Positions 34,536-43,449 are shown, numbered from the stretch's first letter. The stretch: DNA of 64,000 bases from Lysinibacillus boronitolerans JCM 21713 = 10a = NBRC 103108 (GCF_000772935.1 NZ_JPVR01000067.1:51111-115110), one strand, 5' to 3'. The notes: a model not told the origin generated them from the sequence alone. Made by a program: numbers and translations.

Positions 34536-35716
34536 TCGAAATTAATCAAATTACAACGGTATTCCTAGCTGTAGCACTCTTTGCACTAGGAAGCTTTCTT
34601 ATCAATAAAATCGGCTTTTTAAAGCGTTTCTGTATCCCAGCACCAGTTGTTGGTGGTTTATTGTTCGCTGCTCTTGCCACCATCTTAAAAACAACGGGTA
34701 TTTTAGAAATATCACTTGATACTTCTTTGCAAAGCTTATTTATGATTACTTTCTTTACGACAATTGGCTTAGGTGCAAGCTTTAAACTTGTAAAGCTCGG
34801 TGGTAAATTACTGATTATTTACTGGCTAGCATGCGGCTTCCTAGCGTTAATGCAAAATGTCATTGGGGTATCACTGGCCTCACTTATGGGGATCCACCCT
34901 TTAATCGGTATGATGGCAGGAGCCGTTTCTATGGAGGGTGGTCATGGCGCTGCAGCGGCATTTGGCCAGACCTTAGAAGATTTAGGGATTTCTTCAGCTA
35001 TGACAATTGGTGCGGCAGCCGCAACATGTGGTCTAATTGCTGGTGGCTTAATTGGTGGTCCAATTGTCAAATATTTAGTAGGTAAATATAATTTAACACC
35101 AGATGAACAAGAATCGGAAGAAGTCGAATATGAAAATAAACATGAGCAAATTACATCGGATTCGTTCTTTACACAAGTCTTATTAATTACTTTCTGTATG
35201 GCTGTTGGTACGTATGTCGGCACACTATTCTCAGAAGCAACAGGTTTTGTTCTGCCAGGCTATGTAGGAGCTATGTTTGTGGCTGTCTTAGTACGCAATA
35301 TTATGGATAAATTCAAACCTGAAGCCATTAATATGAAAAGCATCTCATTAATTGGAGATGTCACATTAGGTGTATTCCTTTCCATGGCACTTATGAGTAT
35401 CAAGTTATGGGAAATTGCTGATTTGGCACTACCATTATTTATCATTGTTTTTGCGCAAGTATTCTTTATTGTTGTCTTTAGTATTTTTGTGCTATTTAAA
35501 TTACTTGGCAAAAACTATGATGCAGCTGTCATGGTAGCAGGTTTTGCAGGACATGGTCTAGGCGCAACACCAAATGCCATGGCCAATATGTCAGCCGTTG
35601 TGCAACGCTTCGGTCCTTCTAAAAAAGCCTTTCTTGTTGTACCGATTGTCGGCGCATTTTTAATCGATGTATTTGGTATTCCTATTATTATTACAACTAT
35701 TAATTTATTTAAATAA
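34532..35716 (+). CDS. gltS: Sodium/glutamate symporter GltS, 394 aa
   Basis: A polytopic GltS-family transporter. The two inverted halves carry Gly/Ala-rich re-entrant loops, GAVSMEGGHGAAAAFG near residue 130 and VAGFAGHGLGATPNAMANMS near 335, which are the family's hallmark. The N-terminus (FLKRFCIPAPVVGGLLFA) is typical. It imports glutamate with sodium. Coupling to hutG and control by the divergent LysR gene suggest a small glutamate-acquisition unit. Confidence 0.9.
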   Translation: MIEINQITTVFLAVALFALGSFLINKIGFLKRFCIPAPVVGGLLFAALATILKTTGILEISLDTSLQSLFMITFFTTIGLGASFKLVKLGGKLLIIYWLACGFLALMQNVIGVSLASLMGIHPLIGMMAGAVSMEGGHGAAAAFGQTLEDLGISSAMTIGAAAATCGLIAGGLIGGPIVKYLVGKYNLTPDEQESEEVEYENKHEQITSDSFFTQVLLITFCMAVGTYVGTLFSEATGFVLPGYVGAMFVAVLVRNIMDKFKPEAINMKSISLIGDVTLGVFLSMALMSIKLWEIADLALPLFIIVFAQVFFIVVFSIFVLFKLLGKNYDAAVMVAGFAGHGLGATPNAMANMSAVVQRFGPSKKAFLVVPIVGAFLIDVFGIPIIITTINLFK

Positions 35717-35719
35717 AAA

Positions 35720-35764
35720 AGAGCTTTGCAGTCGTCTTGAGTAGACAATTGCAAAGCTTTCTTA
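35720..35764. terminator. Terminator between convergent gltS and deacetylase genes
   Basis: AAGAGCTTTGCA and TGCAAAGCTTTCTT arms. Confidence 0.6.
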
Positions 35765-37027
35765 TTATTGTAATATCTCACTTACTGTAACAAATTCATA
35801 GCCTTGCTTTTGTAAATAAAGAATGACATTTTCTAAACCATTGGCTGTTGTTTGATGGATATCATGCATAAGAATAATACTACCATCTTTTACAGAGGCT
35901 TTGACATACGCTAATATTTTATCTGGATTATGATGTTTCCAATCTAGTGTATCGATCGACCACAAAATCGAGGGGATTGTCATGACAGAACGTACTTGGT
36001 CATTGGTCGCCCCATAGGGTGGACGGAAAACGGTTGGATATTGCCCAATGGCTGCATAAATAGCATTACTTGTGCCATTGACTTCTTGTTTAACGCCTGC
36101 TATTGACAGAGTCGTTAATTTTTTATGGGTCAAGGTATGATTGCCGATTTCATGTCCTGCTTCATAGACTTGTTTAACGATTGCAGCATTTCTTGATACA
36201 TTTTTACCTACCATAAAGAATGTAGCCTTGGCATCGTATTTCTTTAACGTTGCCAAAATTTGTGGTGTCACCTTGGCATCAGGCCCATCATCAAATGTTA
36301 AAGCTACCCGTTTTTTTGCGCCTTTCGCTACTGGTACACCTTTATTATAAACTTTATTATCTATTAACTGAATATCGGCTAGCTCAGAAGCTTTGACATA
36401 CCCTTTTTGGTCGCCTGCTTCTACATAAGCCCAACCAGCAAGTGTTATGTAATACTGGACAGTCGTTTTATTGGGAAGTGTACTAAGAACTTCTCCGTTT
36501 GGACTAGCTGTTAAACGTAATTCAGCACCAGCAACAGCATTAATTTTTTTCTTCGTTGGAGCTGGTTTTTTTAATGCGTTTGTCGCTACATACCCTATCT
36601 CCTCGCCATATTGAACGAAAGACCAACCACCAGGTGCTGTGCCATACACATAAATCATTCGTCCCTCATAGAGCTGTCCTACATGCTGGGCATGTTGACT
36701 TGGGGCTGTAAATAATGTTGTACCACCCTTTTGATTCACCAGGTATCCCTCAGACTTCAACTTGACTAAAGCATCAGATGTGACATAGCCCTCCTGCTCT
36801 GGCGTTTGAATATGTGTCCATCCTTTACTTGCTTGTGTTACTGAGACAAAGCTTCCTTTTGTTAGTTCACCGATCTCCGCGCTATTCGTAGAAGCTTCTT
36901 CATACATAACCGTATCCTTGACTACCTTTTGAATTACCACTGACCCTTCTGCACTTGCTGAAAGTTGCCCAGCCAATATGCACATCATAAACGCCAAAAC
37001 GATTGCATAGGATAAATATTTTTTCAT
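35765..37027 (-). CDS. Secreted polysaccharide deacetylase with three SH3-type domains, 420 aa
   Basis: A signal peptide (residues 1-27, ending SASA) is followed by three bacterial SH3-like wall-binding repeats (about 30-215, each with a GWxxV/I and GYV motif). The C-terminal NodB deacetylase domain carries the full motif set: TFDDGPD near 246, HTLTHKKL near 296, RPPYG near 337, DTLDW near 359 and LMHDIH near 384. It should remove N-acetyl groups from peptidoglycan or a related glycan at the cell wall, contributing to lysozyme resistance or sporulation wall changes. It is a single gene. Confidence 0.9.
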   Translation of the reverse strand: MKKYLSYAIVLAFMMCILAGQLSASAEGSVVIQKVVKDTVMYEEASTNSAEIGELTKGSFVSVTQASKGWTHIQTPEQEGYVTSDALVKLKSEGYLVNQKGGTTLFTAPSQHAQHVGQLYEGRMIYVYGTAPGGWSFVQYGEEIGYVATNALKKPAPTKKKINAVAGAELRLTASPNGEVLSTLPNKTTVQYYITLAGWAYVEAGDQKGYVKASELADIQLIDNKVYNKGVPVAKGAKKRVALTFDDGPDAKVTPQILATLKKYDAKATFFMVGKNVSRNAAIVKQVYEAGHEIGNHTLTHKKLTTLSIAGVKQEVNGTSNAIYAAIGQYPTVFRPPYGATNDQVRSVMTIPSILWSIDTLDWKHHNPDKILAYVKASVKDGSIILMHDIHQTTANGLENVILYLQKQGYEFVTVSEILQ

Positions 37028-37485
37028 TGTTCTACACCACCCTTAGATGTCTTCCATGTCTGTTTGCTAAAAAATTGCTAAGATTTAACTTTCATTATAG
37101 AGTAAACAACTCTGCCATAAAATAGTAATAATCAACTAGATTCCCTATTACGATGTTGCTACATTTTTATTTTAGTAAATACTTATACATTCCTCCTTCC
37201 CTTTTTTCTACGAAACTATGCAGAGATTATGATAATAAAATGATGGTGGCTTATCTTGGAGATTTTTTGTTAGCTCCTATTTTAAGAATTGATCATCTTC
37301 ATGCTGTTCCGAAGAATAGAGGGTACTACCGACTTAGGTGAGCGGCTTTCTCCTTATTTGGAGCGGTTCATCACCTTAATCTCGTATTTGACGGCTGTTA
37401 CCCACCACCGTCCTTTAAATATCCCCCTTTCTATTAAGACGCTGGAAACCATGAAAAAGTTGAGGTTTTTTCATTAATTTTCCTC
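37028..37485. other. Gene-free stretch with an imperfect hairpin
   Basis: TTAGGTGA...TCACCTTAA flanks an inner CTCC/GGAG pair (37331-37382). A weak ATGAAAAA/TTTTTTCAT hairpin near 37453-37476 may end the following minus-strand gene. The plus-strand frame at 37230-37341 has no ribosome binding site. Nothing else is recognised. Confidence 0.4.
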
Positions 37486-38322
37486 CTATAAAGCTTCGAA
37501 GGCAGTTAGGGCATCTTCAATATGTGGGGGTGGGTTCCATAGATAGCTAGGAGCATTGGTTGTAATGAATAAAAATGATTTCCCTTCTTTCTCGATTATG
37601 GACGCTAGACACAGTCCTGCTTCTGGGGTATACCCTGTTTTTCCACCTATTATCGGACTGTCTAGACCCGGTAATTTTGTAAATAATGAGTTTGTGATGA
37701 TTAATTGATTGGGAACATAGGTTGTGTAGCTTTTTGAGGTAAATATTTGATAAAAGATAGGATTTTCTAATGCATATTGCAGAAGCTTGCTAATATCCCG
37801 CACGCTGGATACATGAGCCTCATCATGTAGACCACTGGTATTAACAAAATGTGTGTCATGCATGCCTAGTTCTTGCGCCTTGTTATTCATCAACGTGACA
37901 AATTTGTCCTCACTGCCAGCGACAGCATCTGCAAGTGTTCCTGTTGCATCGGCACCTGAGGCAAGGAGTGTGCCGTACAATAAATCCTCCATCGTGACAA
38001 AATCTCCTGCTTGAAAGCCTGCCATCGAAGCATTTTGTGCCGTATAGTTCGCAATCGTTTGGGGCTCTACAATGGTTTGTGTTTGTAAATTATCTGTCAT
38101 CTCTATGGCAACGATCGCTGTCATGATCTTTGTTAAGGATGCAGGATAAATAATAGCATCCGCATTTTTTTCGTATAATACATCGCCCTGTTCATTGAGT
38201 AACAAAGCATTTTGACTATGTAATGATGGCAGTTCTAGATGCGTGAATTCATATGTTTTGCTTGTAAAATAAAATAAGAAAACCATGATACAAATACAGC
38301 CAAATAACATCCATTTTTTCAT
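37486..38322 (-). CDS. D-alanyl-D-alanine carboxypeptidase family protein (S11), 278 aa
   Basis: An N-terminal anchor helix is followed by a penicillin-binding-type serine peptidase domain: SLTK near residue 62 with the nucleophile Ser, the second motif SGADATG near 119, and KTGYTPEAG near 227. The second motif is normally SGN; here Asn is Ala. These enzymes trim the fifth residue of peptidoglycan stems. The C-terminal beta domain of PBP5 is missing, so it is a short form. A second, complete family member is at 62045. GGAGG precedes the start. Confidence 0.8.
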   Translation of the reverse strand: MKKWMLFGCICIMVFLFYFTSKTYEFTHLELPSLHSQNALLLNEQGDVLYEKNADAIIYPASLTKIMTAIVAIEMTDNLQTQTIVEPQTIANYTAQNASMAGFQAGDFVTMEDLLYGTLLASGADATGTLADAVAGSEDKFVTLMNNKAQELGMHDTHFVNTSGLHDEAHVSSVRDISKLLQYALENPIFYQIFTSKSYTTYVPNQLIITNSLFTKLPGLDSPIIGGKTGYTPEAGLCLASIIEKEGKSFLFITTNAPSYLWNPPPHIEDALTAFEAL

Positions 38323-38400
38323 AAAAAACGCCTCCTACACATTATAAGAGGCGGCATTTCTGAATATTCCTTGAGAAAAATGGGATGTGCTCAAATATTT

Positions 38401-39018
38401 TCACAGGTAAAAATCATCATCAACATTTGAACTAATTCTTTTAATCTCTTTATTTGTTAATTTGAATATTACATCTTGAGAAACCTCTAACTTGAGCGTC
38501 TCTTCTTTGCTTAGACTCGCATAGACGCCGCGTAAAATACGACCAGTCAAGCCATGCGAGACAACAATCACTTTTGAAAGTGGTTGAATCGTTTCAAGTA
38601 AAGCCGTTAATCTGCTTACAACAGCTTCGTAGGTTTCCCCATCTGGTGCACGAAAATACCAATTGAAGGCATCCGTGTTCGTTAACAAGGTAGGCCATTT
38701 TTGCTGTATTTCCGCCATGGTTAAACCAGCCCATTGTCCCACAGCAACCTCTGTTAAACGTGGATCCTGCCTCACCCTGTTGCCGTCATAGCCAAGTGTT
38801 TCACAAAGTATGGCTGTACTTTGCATAGCTCTTCCCATTGGACTTGATAGGATGGTCCAGTCATCTACATCACCAATGAGTGACTTCAGCATGCGTGCAT
38901 TTTGCTGAACCTGCTCCCGACCACGCTCAGTGAGTGGGGAATCAAGCTGTCCCTGATATCTCCCTTGCGTATTATAAGTCGTCTCACCATGACGAAGTAA
39001 GTAGATCATTTGCTCCAT
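38401..39018 (-). CDS. Histidine phosphatase (phosphoglycerate-mutase-like), 205 aa
   Basis: The active-site motif is YLLRHGETTYNTQGRYQGQ near the N-terminus with the phosphorylated His, a second His is in VVSHGLTGRILRG near residue 156, and conserved Glu/Arg residues sit in SSPMGRAMQSTA. Close to the GpmB/YhfR-type broad-specificity phosphatases, so not a certain glycolytic enzyme. ATG 39018 is used because GGGGG lies seven bases upstream. The longer frame to 39033 is less likely. Confidence 0.8.
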   Translation of the reverse strand: MEQMIYLLRHGETTYNTQGRYQGQLDSPLTERGREQVQQNARMLKSLIGDVDDWTILSSPMGRAMQSTAILCETLGYDGNRVRQDPRLTEVAVGQWAGLTMAEIQQKWPTLLTNTDAFNWYFRAPDGETYEAVVSRLTALLETIQPLSKVIVVSHGLTGRILRGVYASLSKEETLKLEVSQDVIFKLTNKEIKRISSNVDDDFYL

Positions 39019-39062
39019 ATTATTTCCCCCCATACTGCTCCCCTGTTAAAGTAAAATTGCTG

Positions 39063-39482
39063 TTAAACTAACACCAGCACATAAACAAAGCTAAGAAACA
39101 AGCATAAAGGACTATACCATTTTGAATCATTTTGAGCAAACTTGGAATGCTTAATCGTTTTAAAAATACCAACATATTTAAAATCACCAATTGCTCGTAG
39201 CAAAAATACTAGCGCACAAACGATGCTTCCTACTTTTGAATAAATAGAGGCTTGAAAAAATGGCATGAAGCCTCCTTGAACAAGGATGATACCACTTGCT
39301 AGCAGCACCAGCATTGCAACAAAGAACGTTCCCCATTTCCTAGGCGTAAAAACGGCTTGGTGGCTGCCTTCTTTCATAGGAATAACAGCTTCTGTACCCC
39401 ATCGACCACCAAAGGCCCAATAAATATGTAGGAAACTAATAAGCCATAATAGTCCCACTGCGACAATTGATATAATAAACAT
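39063..39482 (-). CDS. DUF3995-type membrane protein, 139 aa
   Basis: Four membrane helices, with LLWLISFLHIYWAFGGRWG at the start and the conserved PRKWGTFFVAMLVLLASGII in the middle, match DUF3995, a family of unknown function. The ATG has GAGGAGG upstream. A 14-base palindrome identical to one upstream of the adjacent TetR gene lies 25 bases before the start, so the gene is very probably controlled by that regulator. Confidence 0.7.
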   Translation of the reverse strand: MFIISIVAVGLLWLISFLHIYWAFGGRWGTEAVIPMKEGSHQAVFTPRKWGTFFVAMLVLLASGIILVQGGFMPFFQASIYSKVGSIVCALVFLLRAIGDFKYVGIFKTIKHSKFAQNDSKWYSPLCLFLSFVYVLVLV

Positions 39483-39506
39483 GTACTACCTCCTCTTCAC
39501 AATTCC

Positions 39507-39520
39507 ATACGCTATCGTAT
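39507..39520. promoter_or_regulatory. TetR operator upstream of the DUF3995 gene
   Basis: ATACGCTATCGTAT, followed by GTTTTGGCG. It is the exact reverse complement of the site at 40101-40114. Confidence 0.65.
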
Positions 39521-39574
39521 GTTTTGGCGTTAAATATAGTCCCTCAAAGCTTATGTCAGCTCTGAGAGACCTTC

Positions 39575-40084
39575 TTATTGTATTAACAGCTTAATCATTT
39601 TTTCGAGATCGAAATGAGGATTGGCATCAAATCGTGTCATCCAGCCTATATAGGTTAAATAAGCCAATCTTGCACGATCAGTGGATTCGTCTATGCTTAT
39701 CCCATTTTTTTGATAGAGCGTCGCCACACAGGCTATTCGCTGTTCCTCTATTTGAACAATACGCGCTGCGACATCTGAATCATATTTGGCCCAAGCATAA
39801 ATGCCTATCTCCATTTTTTTATTTTTGTGAAAACTTATCCGTAAAAGCTGCTCTAAAGTAGCATCAACTTGCTCCATATTTTGAATGATGGCCTTTGTTG
39901 CATGGTTTTCCCAATAGTCTAGCATTGCATCTAATAGTTGTTGACGATCACGAAAATAATGGTAAAAGCTACCTTTACTAATGTTTAATGATCGAGCAAG
40001 TGCTTCAATGCGTACTTTATGGATCCCCGCTTCTGCTAATTGCTCTAGACCCGCTCTAATCCAATCCTCTTTCGTTACTTGCAT
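39575..40084 (-). CDS. TetR-family transcriptional repressor, 169 aa
   Basis: The N-terminal HTH is clear: AGIHKVRIEALARSLNISKG then SFYHYFRDRQQLLDAMLDYW. The C-terminal helical domain, presumably ligand-binding, is shorter than average. The regulator lies upstream of the DUF3995 membrane gene on the same strand. The same palindrome precedes both genes, indicating autoregulation plus control of the membrane protein. The ATG at 40084 has GGAGGG upstream. Confidence 0.85.
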   Translation of the reverse strand: MQVTKEDWIRAGLEQLAEAGIHKVRIEALARSLNISKGSFYHYFRDRQQLLDAMLDYWENHATKAIIQNMEQVDATLEQLLRISFHKNKKMEIGIYAWAKYDSDVAARIVQIEEQRIACVATLYQKNGISIDESTDRARLAYLTYIGWMTRFDANPHFDLEKMIKLLIQ

Positions 40085-40100
40085 GATTGCCCTCCAAAAA

Positions 40101-40114
40101 ATACGATAGCGTAT
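40101..40114. promoter_or_regulatory. TetR operator upstream of the TetR gene
   Basis: ATACGATAGCGTAT followed by GTTTTGTCG and a further CGTAT half-site. Confidence 0.65.
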
Positions 40115-40146
40115 GTTTTGTCGTATATTACCACTTTATACATCAC

Positions 40147-40266
40147 TCATCCACTTTTATCGTTTTTATGGCGTACATTAATATGATTATTTACTGTAAC
40201 ATGAACTGTTACTAGTCGTGGTAAAATACATGCACACACTAAAATAAACACTAATAGCTTTTTCAT
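40147..40266 (-). CDS. Small secreted or membrane peptide, 39 aa
   Basis: ATG 40266 with GAGGAG upstream starts MKKLLVFILVCACILPRLVT, a short basic start with a hydrophobic core and a possible lipoprotein-like Cys (VCAC). A hydrophilic tail VNNHINVRHKNDKSG follows. It begins 17 bases after the stop of the MORN-AAA+ gene on the same strand and is probably co-transcribed. The longer frame to 40341 overlaps that gene and is not used. The function is unknown. Confidence 0.45.
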   Translation of the reverse strand: MKKLLVFILVCACILPRLVTVHVTVNNHINVRHKNDKSG

Positions 40267-40282
40267 GAATTTACTCCTCGTC

Positions 40283-41971
40283 TTAAAAAGTATTGTCAAA
40301 CAACTTTTCTGCAATGCCCTGTAAAATATCTTGCTCCTCAAATGTCATAAGTTCTTCTCTAGAGATTGTTGCCTGTTGAATCAATCGGTTTGATTGGATC
40401 GTCACTAGTTTTTCAAACAAGTTTCGAATATAACGCCCATTCGAGAAATTAGGGATGGTTTCAATCGGCATATGACGTAGCTGTGTTTTCATATGTTGGG
40501 CAAATGCTTCGCCAAATTGATAATCGTTCGTTTGACAAAGCATCGCAAAAATATCATAAAGTTCATCCGTGCTAAAATTATCAAATTGTACAAAATGATT
40601 AAAGCGAGATTTAAAGCCTGGATTGGATTGTAAAAATTCTTCTATTAGCTCTGTATAGCCGGCAACAATAATTACCAAGTCATCACGTAGATCCTCCATT
40701 GCCTTTAATAAACTATCAATCGCTTCCTTCCCAAATGCATCCTGCTTATCATTTATTAATGAATAGGCTTCATCAATAAAAAGTACCCCGCCCTTTGCTT
40801 TGTTAACGACTTCCTGAACCTTTAACGCTGTTTGTCCAACATAGCCAGCGACCAATCCTGCACGATCTGTTTCCACAAAATGCCCACTTGAAAGAACACC
40901 AAGATGCTTGTAGATTTGGCCAATAATGCGTGCCACGGTTGTTTTACCTGTGCCTGGATTGCCCGAGAAGACAAGATGATACGTAATAGGAAAGCTTGTT
41001 AAGCCATGATCCACACGCAGACTTTGAATTTTAATAAAGTTTATTAAATTATGTAATTCCTTCTTTGCATTCGGAAGACCTACAAGACTATCTAATTGTT
41101 TTTGTAGCTTGGCAATCTCTTGCTCGACTTCAGGTGTAATGCGTAACCGCTCATCGTTGATAAATTCACCACTATAAATAATTTTGCCTTCTTCATTAAA
41201 ATAATCGCCTCGTCCATGTTTTTTGCCTTGAACGAGGTCACCAATATAGGAAGCTTGCCCATTGGCATAATAGAGCGTTCCTTGCCCTGTCATCATATCC
41301 TCTTTAAATTGCCCTTCCGCTTCTAGAATTCCATCTCTAGCATATACTTTGCCTTTACCATGCTTTAGGTCCTCAAAGAAATGACCTTCATAGTAGAGTG
41401 TAGTTACGCCACGTGCAAGCTCCTCAGCTGTTGGTGATTCCGTAGGATAATACAGCTTGCCAGCCCCTTGCATATGATGCCAGATAAAATCACCCTCATA
41501 TTGTAAAAATCCATTTGGATAGTATTGCTTGCCTTTTCCCTTTTTCATGCCGTGGACAAAGTCACCCTCATACTGTGGTTGATTTAAATGTGGGTACTGT
41601 GCTCGCAGTGTTTGATAAGGCCTAATTACTTCTTCTTCATAATATAAAACACCATAGCCGTCCATTAAATCATTGCGAAAATGACCTTCATAATGGATAT
41701 GACCATCCTTATATAAAATGCCATGACCCTGTTTCTTATTTTGAATGAATTCACCCTGATAAATGAGTTGTCCTTTCAAATACATAATGCCATTGCCTTG
41801 CTTCATATGATTGACGAATTCACCCTCGAATAATAATTCTCCCTCTTGATCAAATAACGAGCCTTTGCCGTCATAAATATCGTGACCGAAATCATTCTTT
41901 TTGACGCCACCTCGATACATGATGATTCCACTTGGGTAAAATAGTTCTTTTTCTTCATGATTATGTGTCAT
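40283..41971 (-). CDS. MORN-repeat / CbxX-type AAA+ ATPase fusion, 562 aa
   Basis: The N-terminal half (about residues 15-275) has about nine MORN repeats of the form YxGxF...GxGxxY (for example YEGDFVHGMKKGKGKQYYPN). After a coiled linker (EVEQEIAKLQKQLDSLVG) comes a single AAA+ module of the CbxX/CfqX/SpoVK type: Walker A GNPGTGKTTVARIIG near 335, Walker B VLFIDEAYSL near 395, and an Arg finger region NPGFKSRFNHF near 453. MORN repeats usually bind membranes or proteins. CbxX-type ATPases remodel partner complexes (SpoVK in sporulation, EccA in ESX secretion). The combination suggests a membrane- or scaffold-tethered remodelling machine. No known partner is adjacent except a 39-aa exported peptide. 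Confidence 0.8.
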   Translation of the reverse strand: MTHNHEEKELFYPSGIIMYRGGVKKNDFGHDIYDGKGSLFDQEGELLFEGEFVNHMKQGNGIMYLKGQLIYQGEFIQNKKQGHGILYKDGHIHYEGHFRNDLMDGYGVLYYEEEVIRPYQTLRAQYPHLNQPQYEGDFVHGMKKGKGKQYYPNGFLQYEGDFIWHHMQGAGKLYYPTESPTAEELARGVTTLYYEGHFFEDLKHGKGKVYARDGILEAEGQFKEDMMTGQGTLYYANGQASYIGDLVQGKKHGRGDYFNEEGKIIYSGEFINDERLRITPEVEQEIAKLQKQLDSLVGLPNAKKELHNLINFIKIQSLRVDHGLTSFPITYHLVFSGNPGTGKTTVARIIGQIYKHLGVLSSGHFVETDRAGLVAGYVGQTALKVQEVVNKAKGGVLFIDEAYSLINDKQDAFGKEAIDSLLKAMEDLRDDLVIIVAGYTELIEEFLQSNPGFKSRFNHFVQFDNFSTDELYDIFAMLCQTNDYQFGEAFAQHMKTQLRHMPIETIPNFSNGRYIRNLFEKLVTIQSNRLIQQATISREELMTFEEQDILQGIAEKLFDNTF

Positions 41972-42064
41972 TTAATTGCCTTCCTTCATCATTTCAGTAT
42001 ATGCTCAATTATAGCGTGGAAAAGAATACATATGTGTGAATTTTTAGAATTTAAGGAGACGAGC

Positions 42065-42496
42065 ATGAAAAAAAGATACAAACTATTTCTAGGCATTGTA
42101 CTACCACTACTTATTCTGTATATCTCGACAATGCTGTTAACACGAGACACTGATTTTACAACAGAGGTAACAGAACGTCTCGACCTGGAGGAAATTCATG
42201 AGATTGAAATTATTCGTTCCTCAGATGAAAAAACAGTGATTATTAATGATGCAGCAGAGATCGATCAAATTATCCAGCCATTCAAGGACCTACCTTTAAA
42301 AAAAGTGTGGTTTTCTAATTCCGATTCTAATGAAGCTTATTGGCTAACACTATCGATTAATGACAACAGAGAAATTGGCTTGCGTTTAGATGATGACCAG
42401 CATTTATTCGTTTATTTATATGAGGAAAATTACATGAAAGATTATAAGCTCACTAAGGATATCGATATGACATTCATTAAGCAATTGTTTCAGTAA
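42065..42496 (+). CDS. Membrane-anchored hypothetical protein, 143 aa
   Basis: MKKRYKLFLGIVLPLLILYI is an uncleaved N-terminal anchor. The rest is an extracytoplasmic beta-rich domain (EIHEIEIIRSSDEKTVIIND, YWLTLSINDNREIGLRLDDD) with many acidic residues. The family is not recognised. ATG 42065 is used because AAGGAG lies seven bases upstream, and the earlier frame from 41957 overlaps the divergent MORN-AAA+ gene. It ends at a strong terminator. Confidence 0.6.
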   Translation: MKKRYKLFLGIVLPLLILYISTMLLTRDTDFTTEVTERLDLEEIHEIEIIRSSDEKTVIINDAAEIDQIIQPFKDLPLKKVWFSNSDSNEAYWLTLSINDNREIGLRLDDDQHLFVYLYEENYMKDYKLTKDIDMTFIKQLFQ

Positions 42497-42501
42497 GCGT
42501 A

Positions 42502-42534
42502 AAAACCCGTGCATGTACGCATGGGTTTTTATAT
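42502..42534. terminator. Bidirectional terminator
   Basis: AAAAACCCGTGC and GCATGGGTTTTT arms. The right arm overlaps the stop of the convergent WYL gene. Confidence 0.75.
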
Positions 42535-43449
42535 GTAACGATAATTTTGCTGCATAGCTTGTAAGGTCTCAATGATCTCTTCTCTCAGTTCAATTGGCTC
42601 TAATACCTCCATATCGGCTCCTTGACTTAACAACCATTCTTTCATGCCATATGCTAACACTTTTGCCTCAAAAACATATTCATGATCGTTTTGTGAAACA
42701 AGGTGGGCTGTTGGGAAACGACTGTAGACTATTTGAGGAGAACGGCCTTTATAGAGAATCCGTATATGAGTAAGGTCATTAGCGTCCTCTACTTGTAATG
42801 GATGGACAGATGGAGCTTCAAAATTGATAGCCATTTCACGAAAATGCTGAATACGATCCATTCTGTAAACAGTTGGGGTGTCTTGATTATCTCCTATTAA
42901 ATAAAAATAATGTGTTGAAAAGATAACAGCGAGCGGCTTTAAAATTTTTGCAGTTGGAATAGCTTCACCCTCCTGTAAATAATCAATGGTAATGACCTTT
43001 CTCTTTTGAATGGCTGTTGAAATTCCCCATATCAAGGACAATAATGACTTGTTCTGATGGATATCTTCATATACAATTTTTTCATTTAATAACAGTTGAT
43101 CCTCTGCTACACGTGAGAGAAGTTGATTAACGATCTCACCGATATCCGATTTTACGAGAGCTTTTGAGGCAATCAGTATTTTAACGATGACTAGTACCTG
43201 TTCTTTAGATAAACGATTGTTTTTTGTATTTATTAATTTATACACTTTTTCTGTACGCACATATTGTAAATGGTAATCTAGCTTAGCCTTTTCTAGATAT
43301 GTACGAATTTCATCGATATCCCGTTGTATGGTTTTTTCACCAACCTGATGTGTCAATGCTTCTTGCTTCTTGTTGATTCCTTGACCATCCATCAATCGAT
43401 CAAACATCGATAGAATGCGATAGCCTTTGCCTTGTTGTGAATCTACCAT
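42529..43449 (-). CDS. YafY-type HTH and WYL-domain transcriptional regulator, 306 aa
   Basis: The N-terminal HTH (residues about 5-60, GINKKQEALTHQVGEKTIQR then DIDEIRTYLE) is followed by a WYL domain near 130-220 (ITIDYLQEG... LKPLAVIFSTHYFYLIGDN, with YRMDRIQ) and a C-terminal WCX extension. WYL proteins sense nucleotides or nucleic acids and often regulate DNA damage or defence genes. The start at ATG 43449 keeps the whole HTH. The upstream ATG frame to 43491 has no better ribosome binding site. Confidence 0.8.
   Translation of the reverse strand: MVDSQQGKGYRILSMFDRLMDGQGINKKQEALTHQVGEKTIQRDIDEIRTYLEKAKLDYHLQYVRTEKVYKLINTKNNRLSKEQVLVIVKILIASKALVKSDIGEIVNQLLSRVAEDQLLLNEKIVYEDIHQNKSLLSLIWGISTAIQKRKVITIDYLQEGEAIPTAKILKPLAVIFSTHYFYLIGDNQDTPTVYRMDRIQHFREMAINFEAPSVHPLQVEDANDLTHIRILYKGRSPQIVYSRFPTAHLVSQNDHEYVFEAKVLAYGMKEWLLSQGADMEVLEPIELREEIIETLQAMQQNYRYI

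Noticed and set aside
37230..37341. Plus-strand frame AYLGDFLLAPILRIDHLHAV
   Set aside because: No ribosome binding site and no family, and it ends in an imperfect hairpin. Kept only as part of a gene-free stretch.
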